DNA of 64,000 nt from Chionis minor (taxonomy: Eukaryota; Chordata; Aves; Charadriiformes; Chionididae). The stretch is taken from assembly GCA_013398295.1 (NCBI GenBank), contig VZSF01008154.1, positions 279,593 through 343,592 of the forward strand. Reading direction: 5' to 3'. Below, one piece after another: positions 25,571-36,100 of this stretch (positions are counted from its first letter, which is position 1; each line of letters opens with the position of its first letter). The translations under genes and the position numbers were made by a program. A model generated the notes under the pieces. That model saw nothing but the letters and a program-made list of their open reading frames with translations. It was not told the origin of the DNA and searched no databases.

Positions 25571-28164
25571 CAATTAATATGAACTGTGGAGGGGATCCAT
25601 GAGATGGGAATACGTCTGCTGGGAACTCCCCGGAGCCCAGCAGACTCATTTTAGGCACAGACCACTGGATAGCTATCAGATGGTGTCAATTTGCACTCCA
25701 TTTACAGCCGAACAAATCATGAGAAAGAAATTATATGTAAACATCCCAGCGACTTCTGTATGATTTTGCTCCAACTGCCTTCCTGCGTTTTTCTGTTTGT
25801 TTATCACGGATGTTTTAGGGGAAGAGTTTGCTCTCAGTATTCTCTCTGGGCCACTAAGTAAATCTCACTACTAACAGCAATTTTCGGGGGGGAGGGGGAG
25901 AATTACGCATTAAATTATTATAAATAGCAAACAAGTCTGTTAAAATTGCAGTCTGTTTGCAGGCAAGCTGCAATCAAGGAAGAAGGCTAATTCATCAACT
26001 AATTGTTACTGAAAACTGTCTTCCTCAGCTATAATCACTCACGTAACCGGCGCTCTTGGAAACTGAGGGACGAGACATCAGCGAGTCCTAGCGCCGAGGC
26101 CTCGTTTTATCTGCTTGTCCCAAAAATGTAAATTTAATTTAGGAGCTCTGTATGTGGAATATGGTGTATTTGCCAAAAGTAAAGAATCTCTAGTAATAAA
26201 GAATTGTGGATTCCCATAAGAAGAAGGGCTGGGAGTGGCGTTGGCACCATCTGGCGTAACGTACACCCACCTCTCGTATTTATCTGGCTTCGGCCAAATA
26301 AATGAACAGAGCGACTACCTACCACACTCCTACTCCACGCTGGAAGCTGAAAAGCCTTCTGGAATGATTTTTGAAGGCAAATCAGTCATTTTGGCAGAAT
26401 CGTTTCTGTCTGGCATGTCGTTAAGTTTACTCGGGGAAAATGAGTCGCTCCCTATTCGCCCACGAGCTTTTTTCCTGCCTGCACAGTGCCATCCCTGAGA
26501 GAAAAGACAGCTAGAGGTTAAAATTAGCAACCAACCCAGATGCCATTGTCTCTTCCCAATGCCTCCTCCCACAGCGGGCGTCTTGCTTTCAAACTCAGCG
26601 GGATTGAAAAAAAAAAAAACACACAAATCTAAAGCTCATTAAAAAAAGGAAAAAAAATAGCAAATACAGCCCCTTTTTAAAACAACCGACACATCAGACT
26701 TTTCTGGTCAGTGACTATTTAATGTATAATTTCCTAACAAGTCATTAGAGTATGTGACTTCATTAGCATCCCAGGGTCGTACTCCCCAACACCCAACCTG
26801 AGTGTTAAATTTCATTATTCTCAAGCCTAGAAAAAGCCAGGAGAATGTGACAATTAAGACTTCAAATACCAGAGTTTCAAGAACACAAGAAATCTTCTGA
26901 ATAGTCTGTTTCTAGGGTGACATGCTGTAAACAAGGACGTCAGCACTGACTTCAGCTCAGCTGCCACCAGAGAAGAGGAAAAAAAAAAGCAAGCATCTGT
27001 TTTTCTTCCTGGCACATACTGAACACAACTAAAATATTCTCATATATTGGAGATATTCTTACACCTTTCAAAAATATCATTTAAGGGGAAAAAAAAATAT
27101 CCTTCTTACGCTCACATCTCCAAATAATTTTCAGAGATCTACATACAGCCTGACAAAACAGGGAGCGGGGACCAAGGAATTCCAGCACCTTGGAAAAAAA
27201 AATCTCTTCAGAGGGTCTCCTATAGAGGCATCCAGAGAGAAAACAGTGCCTGGATTTAGGATACCCCTCTTTGTTCCAAGCAGATCTTATCCACGGGAAA
27301 ACTGACCAGAGAAACACTTCCAAATGCGGACAAAATGATGCGTCGATCCATAATTTGCAACTTAGTCATGTCACGCCACGCGTTACTTAGGAAACGGGGG
27401 GGAAAAAGCAAATACATACTGAACTTTTTGATTTGTCTGCGTCTGTAGGGGGAGAAAAAGACTGGCATTACTGTTGCGATGATGAAGCCAATTCTACACG
27501 ATAAAGACCTTTTATTTTTGCCCAATAACCTCTCCCCATCCTTCTTTTCTTACCTGCTAACTGGAGGCGCTAGCAGGCAGGCAGCACAGAACAAAACCAA
27601 GATAATGTTTGTAAAACGTGTCAGGAAGCTTAATAGTGCAAAATATTACGAGTAAATTAATCCTTCTATCAAACGGCTGACAGCATCAGCAAGGGTCAGG
27701 GTTCATACGGACACAGGGCTCCTCTGGGGAAATTACATCTCCTCCTCCCAGCCAGAAACCAAGAAAAATTAAGTCTACATTGCCCTTGAATAACTCTAAT
27801 AAACCGATCTTTCCTTAATAAACTCTAATAGAGATAATAAAGCAAGCAAGTTCCTAATCACAAGGTTTACTTAGAAATTCATAAAGCCTAATAAAATAAT
27901 CTCTTTAAAAAAAAGGATGTGGCTTGTTAATATAAGTATTTCATTAATAATGCATTTTAATTACAAATTAACATGTACAGAATGTTCTGTATTTCTGTAA
28001 GCCCCCGCTACCTTCAGGTAAATATATTCATAAAGGTTTCTGTTCAAATCCAACAATTGGGCTCTCGCCTCTCTCTGCAGCCACCCCCTCCCCACCCGCC
28101 TGTCGAGGAAGGGGCTGGAGTCCTCAAAAAGCTGATCCCTCCACTTACCGGGGCGGGGGGAAGG

Positions 28165-28948
28165 AGCTTCAACAAGGCCAAGTGCAGCGTCCTGCACCTA
28201 GGAATAACCCCCGGCACCAGGACAGGTTGGGGGTGACCTGCTGGAAAGCAGCTCTGCAGAGAGGGACCTGGGAGTCCTGGGGGACAACAGGATGCCCACG
28301 AGCCAGCAATGTGCCCTGGTGGCCAAGAAGGCCAATGGCGTCCTGGGGGGCATCAAGAGGAGTGTGGCCAGCAGGTGGAGGAAGGTCATCCTCCCCCTCT
28401 GCTCTGCCCTGGGGAGGCCACAGCTGGAGCACTGTGTGAGCACTGGGCTCCCTGGTTCAAGAAAGTCAAGGACCTACTGGAGAGAGCCCAGTTGAGGGCT
28501 ACAAAGATGATCAAGGGAATGGAGCGTTGCTCCGATGAGGAAAGGCTGAGAGACCTGGGGGTGTTTAGCCTGGAGAAGAGCACACTGAGGGGATCTCATC
28601 AATGCTCATCAACATCTAAAGGGTGGATCATCTCTCCTCTAAAGAGAGGATGGGACCAGACTCTTCTCAGTGGTGCCCGGCAACAGGACAAGGGGCAACG
28701 GGCACAAACTGGAACATGAGACATTCTATCGCAACATGACGATAAAACTTCGTTAGTTTGAGGGTGCCCGAGCATGGGAACAGGCTTCCCAGAGAGGTGG
28801 TGGAGTCTCCTTCTCTGGAGATATTCCAAACCCACCTGGACACGTTCCTGTCCAACCTGCTCTAGGTCAACCTGCTTTGGCATGGGGGTTGGACTAGGTG
28901 ATCTCCAGAGGTTCCTTCCAACCCTTGCCCTTCTGGGATTCCGTGATT
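28165..28948 (+). mobile_element. CR1 LINE fragment, sense, about 0.8 kb
   Basis: A 5'-truncated CR1 running from ttcaacaaggccaagtgc (C-terminal part of ORF2) to the 3' tail ttggactaggtgatctccag and a degraded terminal gattccgtgatt. Recognisable ORF2 relics, spread over several frames, include [10 protein letters not shown] (about 28,320) and EERLRDLGVFSLEKSTLRG (about 28,540-28,595). Indels break the frame, so it cannot encode a functional reverse transcriptase. The contig to the right of the gap begins inside the equivalent of this element. Confidence 0.92.
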
Positions 28949-30081
28949 TGCTCCTGCCTTTTTCAAGCCAGCAGGAGCTCTACCAGCAAATCCAACGGCC
29001 GCAACATCAAGCTGGCTGGAAGAACCTTGCCCACCCCAAGGCCGTTCTTCAGGCACGTAGGCTATTAAAATGTAGGTTGACTACAACTAAACATTCCCTC
29101 CGAGTACAGCTACCAACAAGCTGACCTCACTAAGGTGGCACTGTACTCCAACACAGCAACTGCCTGGCACCCAGAACTGCAGTTTGAGTAGAACCGTGTT
29201 GCACTTACCATCCGCTGTGGTAAAAAATGAAATACAAAGTTTTTGCTCTATGTACTTGTACCTCTTGGTGCAGCTATTGTATTGACACTTGTAGACTTGG
29301 CTAAATTACACAAAAAGGGGTGGAAAAATCCTAATACAAGATCACAAATAAATGAAACCCCCAACCCCCGCAAAACAACCCCCCGATGACCCTGTTGAAG
29401 CGCATAGGAATTTTACTGCTAACCTAAATGAAGTGGGACCAGACGCCATATTCTTTACGGAAATGGCTCCACAGGATGCTGAAAGCCACCGTATCTCATC
29501 AGATTCCTTGTTGGAATCTGAGTGATGTTGCACAAAGTTAGGAATGGAAAGCCAACAGCTTCCCAGAAAACAACGTTCTTGGCTTACGCAACCAAAGTTA
29601 TAATGTAAAGAGCAACTCCAAAATCATTAAAAATTAAGTTACTGGAATGAGAAGTCAAGCATTTTTTAATTCAAATAGCTGAGACTGCTGAGAAAGGACT
29701 GTGCTTGGTTTGGACAGAAATAGCATCAGTCATATGATTAGGCATAAAATGTTTCCTTTTCAATTAAAGACTAGAACTGAACGGAAATTGAAAAGCAGAG
29801 ATATGTTGGGATAAAAACCCCTAAAATTCTGTATAGCCCTATGCCAGGCTCAGATTTGAGCTACTAGAGCCTCAAAGGGGCATCCTCAACTGGCTGAGGT
29901 TTAATCTAGCAAAGGGATTCCAGAGGCATTAGTATCAGTGAAGAGAGGAGGTTGTAAAGCATTTGCTCTCTACAAGTCAAAAGGATAATGAAATTAGGCA
30001 GCTCCTTTCTTCCCCTGCTGTCGGCAGATCCTTAGTTAGCTGCAGACTCATTACCGTCGCTGTTGACAGCTGCAGTACAAC
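28390..30081. repeat. Left copy of a 1,692-bp exact duplication
   Basis: This segment recurs, without any difference that I can find, at 30,284-31,975. The offset is a constant 1,894 bases, so there are no indels. It contains the 3' 560 bp of the CR1 above plus about 1.1 kb of unique DNA, and it ends exactly where the N gap begins. The most economical reading is the right-hand end of one contig that overlaps the start of the next. A real recent tandem duplication is the alternative. Confidence 0.9.
28949..30081. other. Unique non-coding part of the left duplicate copy
   Basis: No gene or repeat family is recognised. A C-rich run (aaacccccaacccccgc) lies near 29,355-29,387. The sequence stops at the gap. 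Confidence 0.5.
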
Positions 30082-30283
30082 NNNNNNNNNNNNNNNNNNN
30101 NNNNNNNNNNNNNNNNNNNNNNNNNNNNNNNNNNNNNNNNNNNNNNNNNNNNNNNNNNNNNNNNNNNNNNNNNNNNNNNNNNNNNNNNNNNNNNNNNNNN
30201 NNNNNNNNNNNNNNNNNNNNNNNNNNNNNNNNNNNNNNNNNNNNNNNNNNNNNNNNNNNNNNNNNNNNNNNNNNNNNNNNNNN
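30082..30283. other. Assembly gap (202 N)
   Basis: A run of 202 N. It lies exactly between the two copies of the 1,692-bp duplication. Open frames that appear to cross it are meaningless. Confidence 1.
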
Positions 30284-30842
30284 CCTCCCCCTCTGCTCTG
30301 CCCTGGGGAGGCCACAGCTGGAGCACTGTGTGAGCACTGGGCTCCCTGGTTCAAGAAAGTCAAGGACCTACTGGAGAGAGCCCAGTTGAGGGCTACAAAG
30401 ATGATCAAGGGAATGGAGCGTTGCTCCGATGAGGAAAGGCTGAGAGACCTGGGGGTGTTTAGCCTGGAGAAGAGCACACTGAGGGGATCTCATCAATGCT
30501 CATCAACATCTAAAGGGTGGATCATCTCTCCTCTAAAGAGAGGATGGGACCAGACTCTTCTCAGTGGTGCCCGGCAACAGGACAAGGGGCAACGGGCACA
30601 AACTGGAACATGAGACATTCTATCGCAACATGACGATAAAACTTCGTTAGTTTGAGGGTGCCCGAGCATGGGAACAGGCTTCCCAGAGAGGTGGTGGAGT
30701 CTCCTTCTCTGGAGATATTCCAAACCCACCTGGACACGTTCCTGTCCAACCTGCTCTAGGTCAACCTGCTTTGGCATGGGGGTTGGACTAGGTGATCTCC
30801 AGAGGTTCCTTCCAACCCTTGCCCTTCTGGGATTCCGTGATT
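30284..30842 (+). mobile_element. CR1 LINE 3' part (duplicate of 28,390-28,948)
   Basis: This is the copy of the CR1 in the right-hand duplicate, cut at its left by the gap. It is probably the same physical element as the one at 28,165-28,948, counted twice by the assembly. Confidence 0.9.
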
Positions 30843-31975
30843 TGCTCCTGCCTTTTTCAAGCCAGCAGGAGCTCTACCAGCAAATCCAACGGCCGCAACA
30901 TCAAGCTGGCTGGAAGAACCTTGCCCACCCCAAGGCCGTTCTTCAGGCACGTAGGCTATTAAAATGTAGGTTGACTACAACTAAACATTCCCTCCGAGTA
31001 CAGCTACCAACAAGCTGACCTCACTAAGGTGGCACTGTACTCCAACACAGCAACTGCCTGGCACCCAGAACTGCAGTTTGAGTAGAACCGTGTTGCACTT
31101 ACCATCCGCTGTGGTAAAAAATGAAATACAAAGTTTTTGCTCTATGTACTTGTACCTCTTGGTGCAGCTATTGTATTGACACTTGTAGACTTGGCTAAAT
31201 TACACAAAAAGGGGTGGAAAAATCCTAATACAAGATCACAAATAAATGAAACCCCCAACCCCCGCAAAACAACCCCCCGATGACCCTGTTGAAGCGCATA
31301 GGAATTTTACTGCTAACCTAAATGAAGTGGGACCAGACGCCATATTCTTTACGGAAATGGCTCCACAGGATGCTGAAAGCCACCGTATCTCATCAGATTC
31401 CTTGTTGGAATCTGAGTGATGTTGCACAAAGTTAGGAATGGAAAGCCAACAGCTTCCCAGAAAACAACGTTCTTGGCTTACGCAACCAAAGTTATAATGT
31501 AAAGAGCAACTCCAAAATCATTAAAAATTAAGTTACTGGAATGAGAAGTCAAGCATTTTTTAATTCAAATAGCTGAGACTGCTGAGAAAGGACTGTGCTT
31601 GGTTTGGACAGAAATAGCATCAGTCATATGATTAGGCATAAAATGTTTCCTTTTCAATTAAAGACTAGAACTGAACGGAAATTGAAAAGCAGAGATATGT
31701 TGGGATAAAAACCCCTAAAATTCTGTATAGCCCTATGCCAGGCTCAGATTTGAGCTACTAGAGCCTCAAAGGGGCATCCTCAACTGGCTGAGGTTTAATC
31801 TAGCAAAGGGATTCCAGAGGCATTAGTATCAGTGAAGAGAGGAGGTTGTAAAGCATTTGCTCTCTACAAGTCAAAAGGATAATGAAATTAGGCAGCTCCT
31901 TTCTTCCCCTGCTGTCGGCAGATCCTTAGTTAGCTGCAGACTCATTACCGTCGCTGTTGACAGCTGCAGTACAAC
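30284..31975. repeat. Right copy of the 1,692-bp exact duplication
   Basis: It starts at the first base after the gap and ends where sequence identity with 28,390-30,081 would run into the N gap. Beyond 31,975 the sequence continues uniquely (acggaaaacc...). If the two contigs were merged, this copy and the gap would disappear and the window would shorten by 1,894 bases. Confidence 0.9.
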
Positions 31976-32965
31976 ACGGAAAACCATCTTGGGCTCCAAA
32001 TGCTGCACTGAAAAGTCCCGCTCGCCGCTGAAGAGAGACTAGATCTCTACAATAGCATCTGTTTGGAGGAAGTCAGTGTTTGCTAAGACTTCTCATTAAC
32101 CGCAACATCGGGATCTCTGGAAAATATACCAAGTTCACAGGTATAGATGGGGAATGACCTCTGGGGACACCATAAAAAAACCCCAAGAGAACTCATACGC
32201 AGCACCGTTATACGCAGGGCCTCCTAATGGATGTCCATAGCTGCCCAGAAGTGCAGAGGATGATTTTCAACCCTGCCAATCAACCCAGGAGTCACATCTG
32301 TGAAAACGGGGAGCCATTTTCTTGACCTTCCCTCGCACCGAAGGAGGAGCAGCGCTTGTTCTAAAATATCAGGGAATAGGTTTGCGCTCCAATAGCTGAT
32401 GGCAGCTGCGTTTGCCGCGGTCACCTTCCCATTGACCTTCCTTCATTTATTATCCATAGCGCACATTTCTCAAAAGATGCATACGAGGTTGGAAGTTTAC
32501 TATTTATCACTGCAATGAAGACATGGGCTTAACTGCGATGCGCTCACCCACACTCAAGGAAATATTACGGTGACAAAGCTTGAAAAAAGGTCCTCATGAA
32601 CGCAGACCTAGATACCACAGCAAACCTGCAGTGATTCCAAAGTATAAATTGGGCTCTTGTTCATCCAAGGATGAGTTAATCCCAGGGATCTATGCCCTCT
32701 TGAACTCGCCTCATGTAATACACTGGTAAGCGGGACAAACGTTGGTCAATCTTTCACTACATTTCAGACAGAAAGCCCTAGACTGACATTTTTCCATCTT
32801 CCCCCGACTCTTTTTTCCCTTCCTGCTTTTCCTCCTATCTTGCCCCCGCTTCTCCCCTGCATTGAGCGCACCCCATGATGCCCACCCCACTCTCATCCTT
32901 TTTCCTCCTCTCCTCCATTGCCGGTGTTATTGTCTTTTCCCGGATGAGTTCGTTTCCCAGTTCCC
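31976..32965. other. Unique non-coding stretch
   Basis: Single-copy sequence to the right of the duplicated block. A pyrimidine-rich run lies at about 32,790-32,860. No gene is recognised. Confidence 0.5.
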
Positions 32966-33150
32966 ATGGAACAGGTTGCCCAGAGAGGTTGTTGAGGCCC
33001 CATCCCTGGAGGTGTTTAAGGCCAGGCTGGATGTGGCCTTGGGCAACCTGGTCCAGTGGGAGGTGGCCCTGCCTATGGCGGGGGGTTGGAACTCGACGAT
33101 CTGCAAGGTCCCTTCAAACCTAAACCATTCTATGGTTCTGTGATTCCATG
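32966..33150 (+). mobile_element. CR1 LINE 3' end, sense
   Basis: The last ~185 bp of a CR1: tggaacaggttgcccagagagg through ...tatggcggggggttggaac to three terminal 8-bp units (attctatg, gttctgtg, attccatg). It is 5'-truncated. Confidence 0.93.
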
Positions 33151-36100
33151 CTCGTAAGCTGCGCAGAGCTCTAAGGTGGTTATCCACTCGTCCCAGCTTG
33201 CTTTCCCATAAAAAAAAGTCAAGGCTGTCTTAAAGCCAGCCCATTCCTGCGACCGGCTCCATAAGAGGTAACCACAGAGGGAGGTTGAAGGATACAGGCT
33301 CAGCGTTAATGGCCATTTACCTTCTGCCCCAGCGGTGACTCGAAGAGCGAGCCGGCGCACGAGATGAGAGGAAACGAGCAGTTCAAACGCCATCCCTTGG
33401 CAGAGCTTCCTACAGCAGACACAAACAGCTCCTTTTTTTCAAGGTTTCTTGCGTTATTTCTTATGGGCAGCAAGAATATACTCCACGATTTCCACCAAAG
33501 GAAAACATTCCCTCAACGCTCGCCGAAACAAAACCTGAGCAAGTGGCAAAAGCTCGCCCTAATTTTAGAACTGGCTTACCCAAAAACTCCAGCAAATGTT
33601 TTATTCTGCAACTGATACAGAGTGTTGACCAGGGGCAGAGGATGCCCAGAAGGAAACCAGGGGAAGACGGAGATACCCACAGGCCACAAGGCCGGCTTTC
33701 CATGCACAATAAATCTACTCGAACATCAACATTGACAAGTTCAATCTCAGCAGGCAGTTTGACATCTTCTCTCTAGTTTTACCACCGGGAATTTGAGAAA
33801 CAACTGCATTAAGACACTTGATTCTAGAGGTACAGGAAAATTCATCCCTTGAATGTGCCAAACCCTCTGCTTGTCTGCTTTTTCCTTCGCTGCCTTCCCA
33901 AAGAGCCTCAGCAAGTGGCACCCAACAACGCGCCTCTTTCTTCTTTTGGATCCCGACTCCTCAGTGTTGAGCACCAGGACATCAAACAGCCTTCTCTTTC
34001 TGAACGGCACAACTCCTTACTTCGGCTCGCACTAAAAGCAGATGACCATCTCATTCTGCAGATCACAGGCAGTCCCTTTGGCCAAGACAGAGCGTGCCCT
34101 CCTCTGACCTTTCCATTTTCTATGCACAAAAATGCATCTGTGATCCAGCCTCTCTGCGATAAAGAGGGAATAAAAACATCCCCATCAGACACATTTAACT
34201 CCTTCCAGTCCTTATGGGAGCGAGGCAGCAGAATCCAGTTATGCTTATCTGTACAGCAAATACACTATAAAATTACGCCTTACGCATTGAGACAGAAAAG
34301 TTAAATACAAATTTTCTATACATCAGCTTGCACTCAGGTTCCCAGACGCAGAGCATCAGTTCATCAATGCTCCTCCTGCCTCCTCTGCTCACTAAACAAA
34401 AAACTTAATCCAGAAATAGTTCGTGGAATTTCATTTTAATATAGGTTGTGGGGGGGCTTTTTCCCCTACAGTGCAAAAAGACTTTGTTTCCCCTTTGTTC
34501 TGCCTAGGTGATCAGAAGGGACCTTTCCAGAATCACTCAGAGACGCCCTATGGAAATGCCCAAGCAGACAATAAAAGACAGGAGGCTTCACCTAATTTTT
34601 TTGATGAAACAATTTGACAGGAACGTGTTTATAGGAGCGCAGCAGAAGACAACAAGCCCACAGGAATCACCACAACACATCGGGCAGATAATGATTGGGA
34701 AGATTAACCCACTGCTGGGAAGCGGACATTGGTCTGACGTTTCTTATGTTTTATGGGGTACAATATTCAAGTTTCTCCACCCCCAGACAGACGTTAACTA
34801 TGTGCAAGAAGATAAAACAAATCCAGGAAACTATAGGGAATAGCCAAGGATGCCGTTATGTTTGAATTCGTATCGATACGCTACCTCTGTACACACAATA
34901 AACGTTCAACTAACCTGGTCAAAACCAGAGATGGTTTCAACAGAGGCCAAGAAGCATTCACCAGTTGCACAGAAGAATTCAAGAGCTCAGATACACCACC
35001 TTTCTGATACATGTGGAATTACTTTTGATTTTTTTTTATGCTGGTTGCCCACTTGCAAGCAGCAACAGCAGACAACTTTAACACGCAGCCTCTAAAAAAC
35101 ATCAGTAACTCGGAGACCCAAGTTCGGAAGGGATTCCAAACCCTTCTCCTAATGTTAGGATTAAAAAAAAAAGAAATGCAGAGCCTGGGAAGGAAGTTAT
35201 CAGCCACGCGTAGATGTGTAGGATACAAGAATGGAAGGGCTTCCAAACCCCAAAAGCCATCAGTCCGAGATTTGGGTTCTCATAGTTTTAGATTTTCCTA
35301 GAGCCAATTCCCAGCTAGCTTCCAAGCAGCCGGCATTTTCTAACAGGACAGGTCTTCCTTCTCCAGTTAATCCAATGACACAAAATGAAATGTCATCTAC
35401 ACGGAAGAACTCTCCGCGTAGCTCTGATGGGAACATTAAGTACATATAATAATTAAATTACTGTTTCTATTCACGTGAATTGATTCGATTAGAACTTAGC
35501 TTTACACTACATGTAAAAACAGGAAGTAAAAGGGCATTTTTGGAGTTTCGGTCCACGAAAGCACTTGACACGTCCTGCAGCTCCAGATAGAGACCAAGTT
35601 CACTCCTGACGTTAGTTTGTTGCCTGAAAGTCAGACGTTACATCAGAAGTAAAGGTGACCCTCAGACTGCCATTTTCTGGTCTATTGACATGCACCTTCA
35701 CGAAGGAAGGTTTAATCTGGTCTAACAGAAAATGTCAACGCTTGACTAAATGTCAAGATTTCATTACGCTCCGAAACAGTGTCCTGAAAAATAGCTGCAA
35801 GTGAGAGCCAGTTTTTTAAATACATTTATTGATACTAGACTAAAACCCAATAAAAATAGTTTAAAAAAAACCCAAACAAACATAAGGTGACTAAAATCCA
35901 GATTCCGACAGAAACAGAAATGACTCTTTGGGATTCCCAGTGTATTTCACATTTTATGACAGCCTCAGCCTACTTTGTAATTCTTAAGCGTTAAGAACAG
36001 CAGTTCAAAATAAAATTCACCAGTAAAGGCCAGATACTTACAAGGTTGCCGTTAAGTGAACTATAAATAAAAATAAAGCAACAAAAGTTGAAACCCAAGA

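Larger units (their letters stand above)
20031..28164. other. Long unique non-coding stretch
   Basis: About 8 kb without a recognised gene or interspersed repeat. It contains a G-rich tract at 22,505-22,548, T/A homopolymers, a small CpG cluster at 25,440-25,570, and scattered AT-rich sequence. Open frames at 21,181-21,564, 25,238-25,573 and elsewhere match no family I know. Stretches of slowly evolving non-coding DNA could be present, but that needs alignment. Confidence 0.45.

Noticed and set aside
25736..25817. tgtaaacatcc, identical to a miR-30 5' end, with ggatgtttta about 60 bases downstream
   Set aside because: Only about 8 base pairs form. The sequence just inside the arms does not pair, and the miR-30 body does not match, so there is no precursor hairpin.
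28042..28051. gttcaaatcc, resembling a tRNA B box
   Set aside because: No A box, acceptor stem or cloverleaf arms can be placed around it.
29963..30613. 216-codon frame crossing the gap, and other frames running through it
   Set aside because: About a third to most of each is N and the rest is CR1 or unique flank, so the open frame is an artefact.
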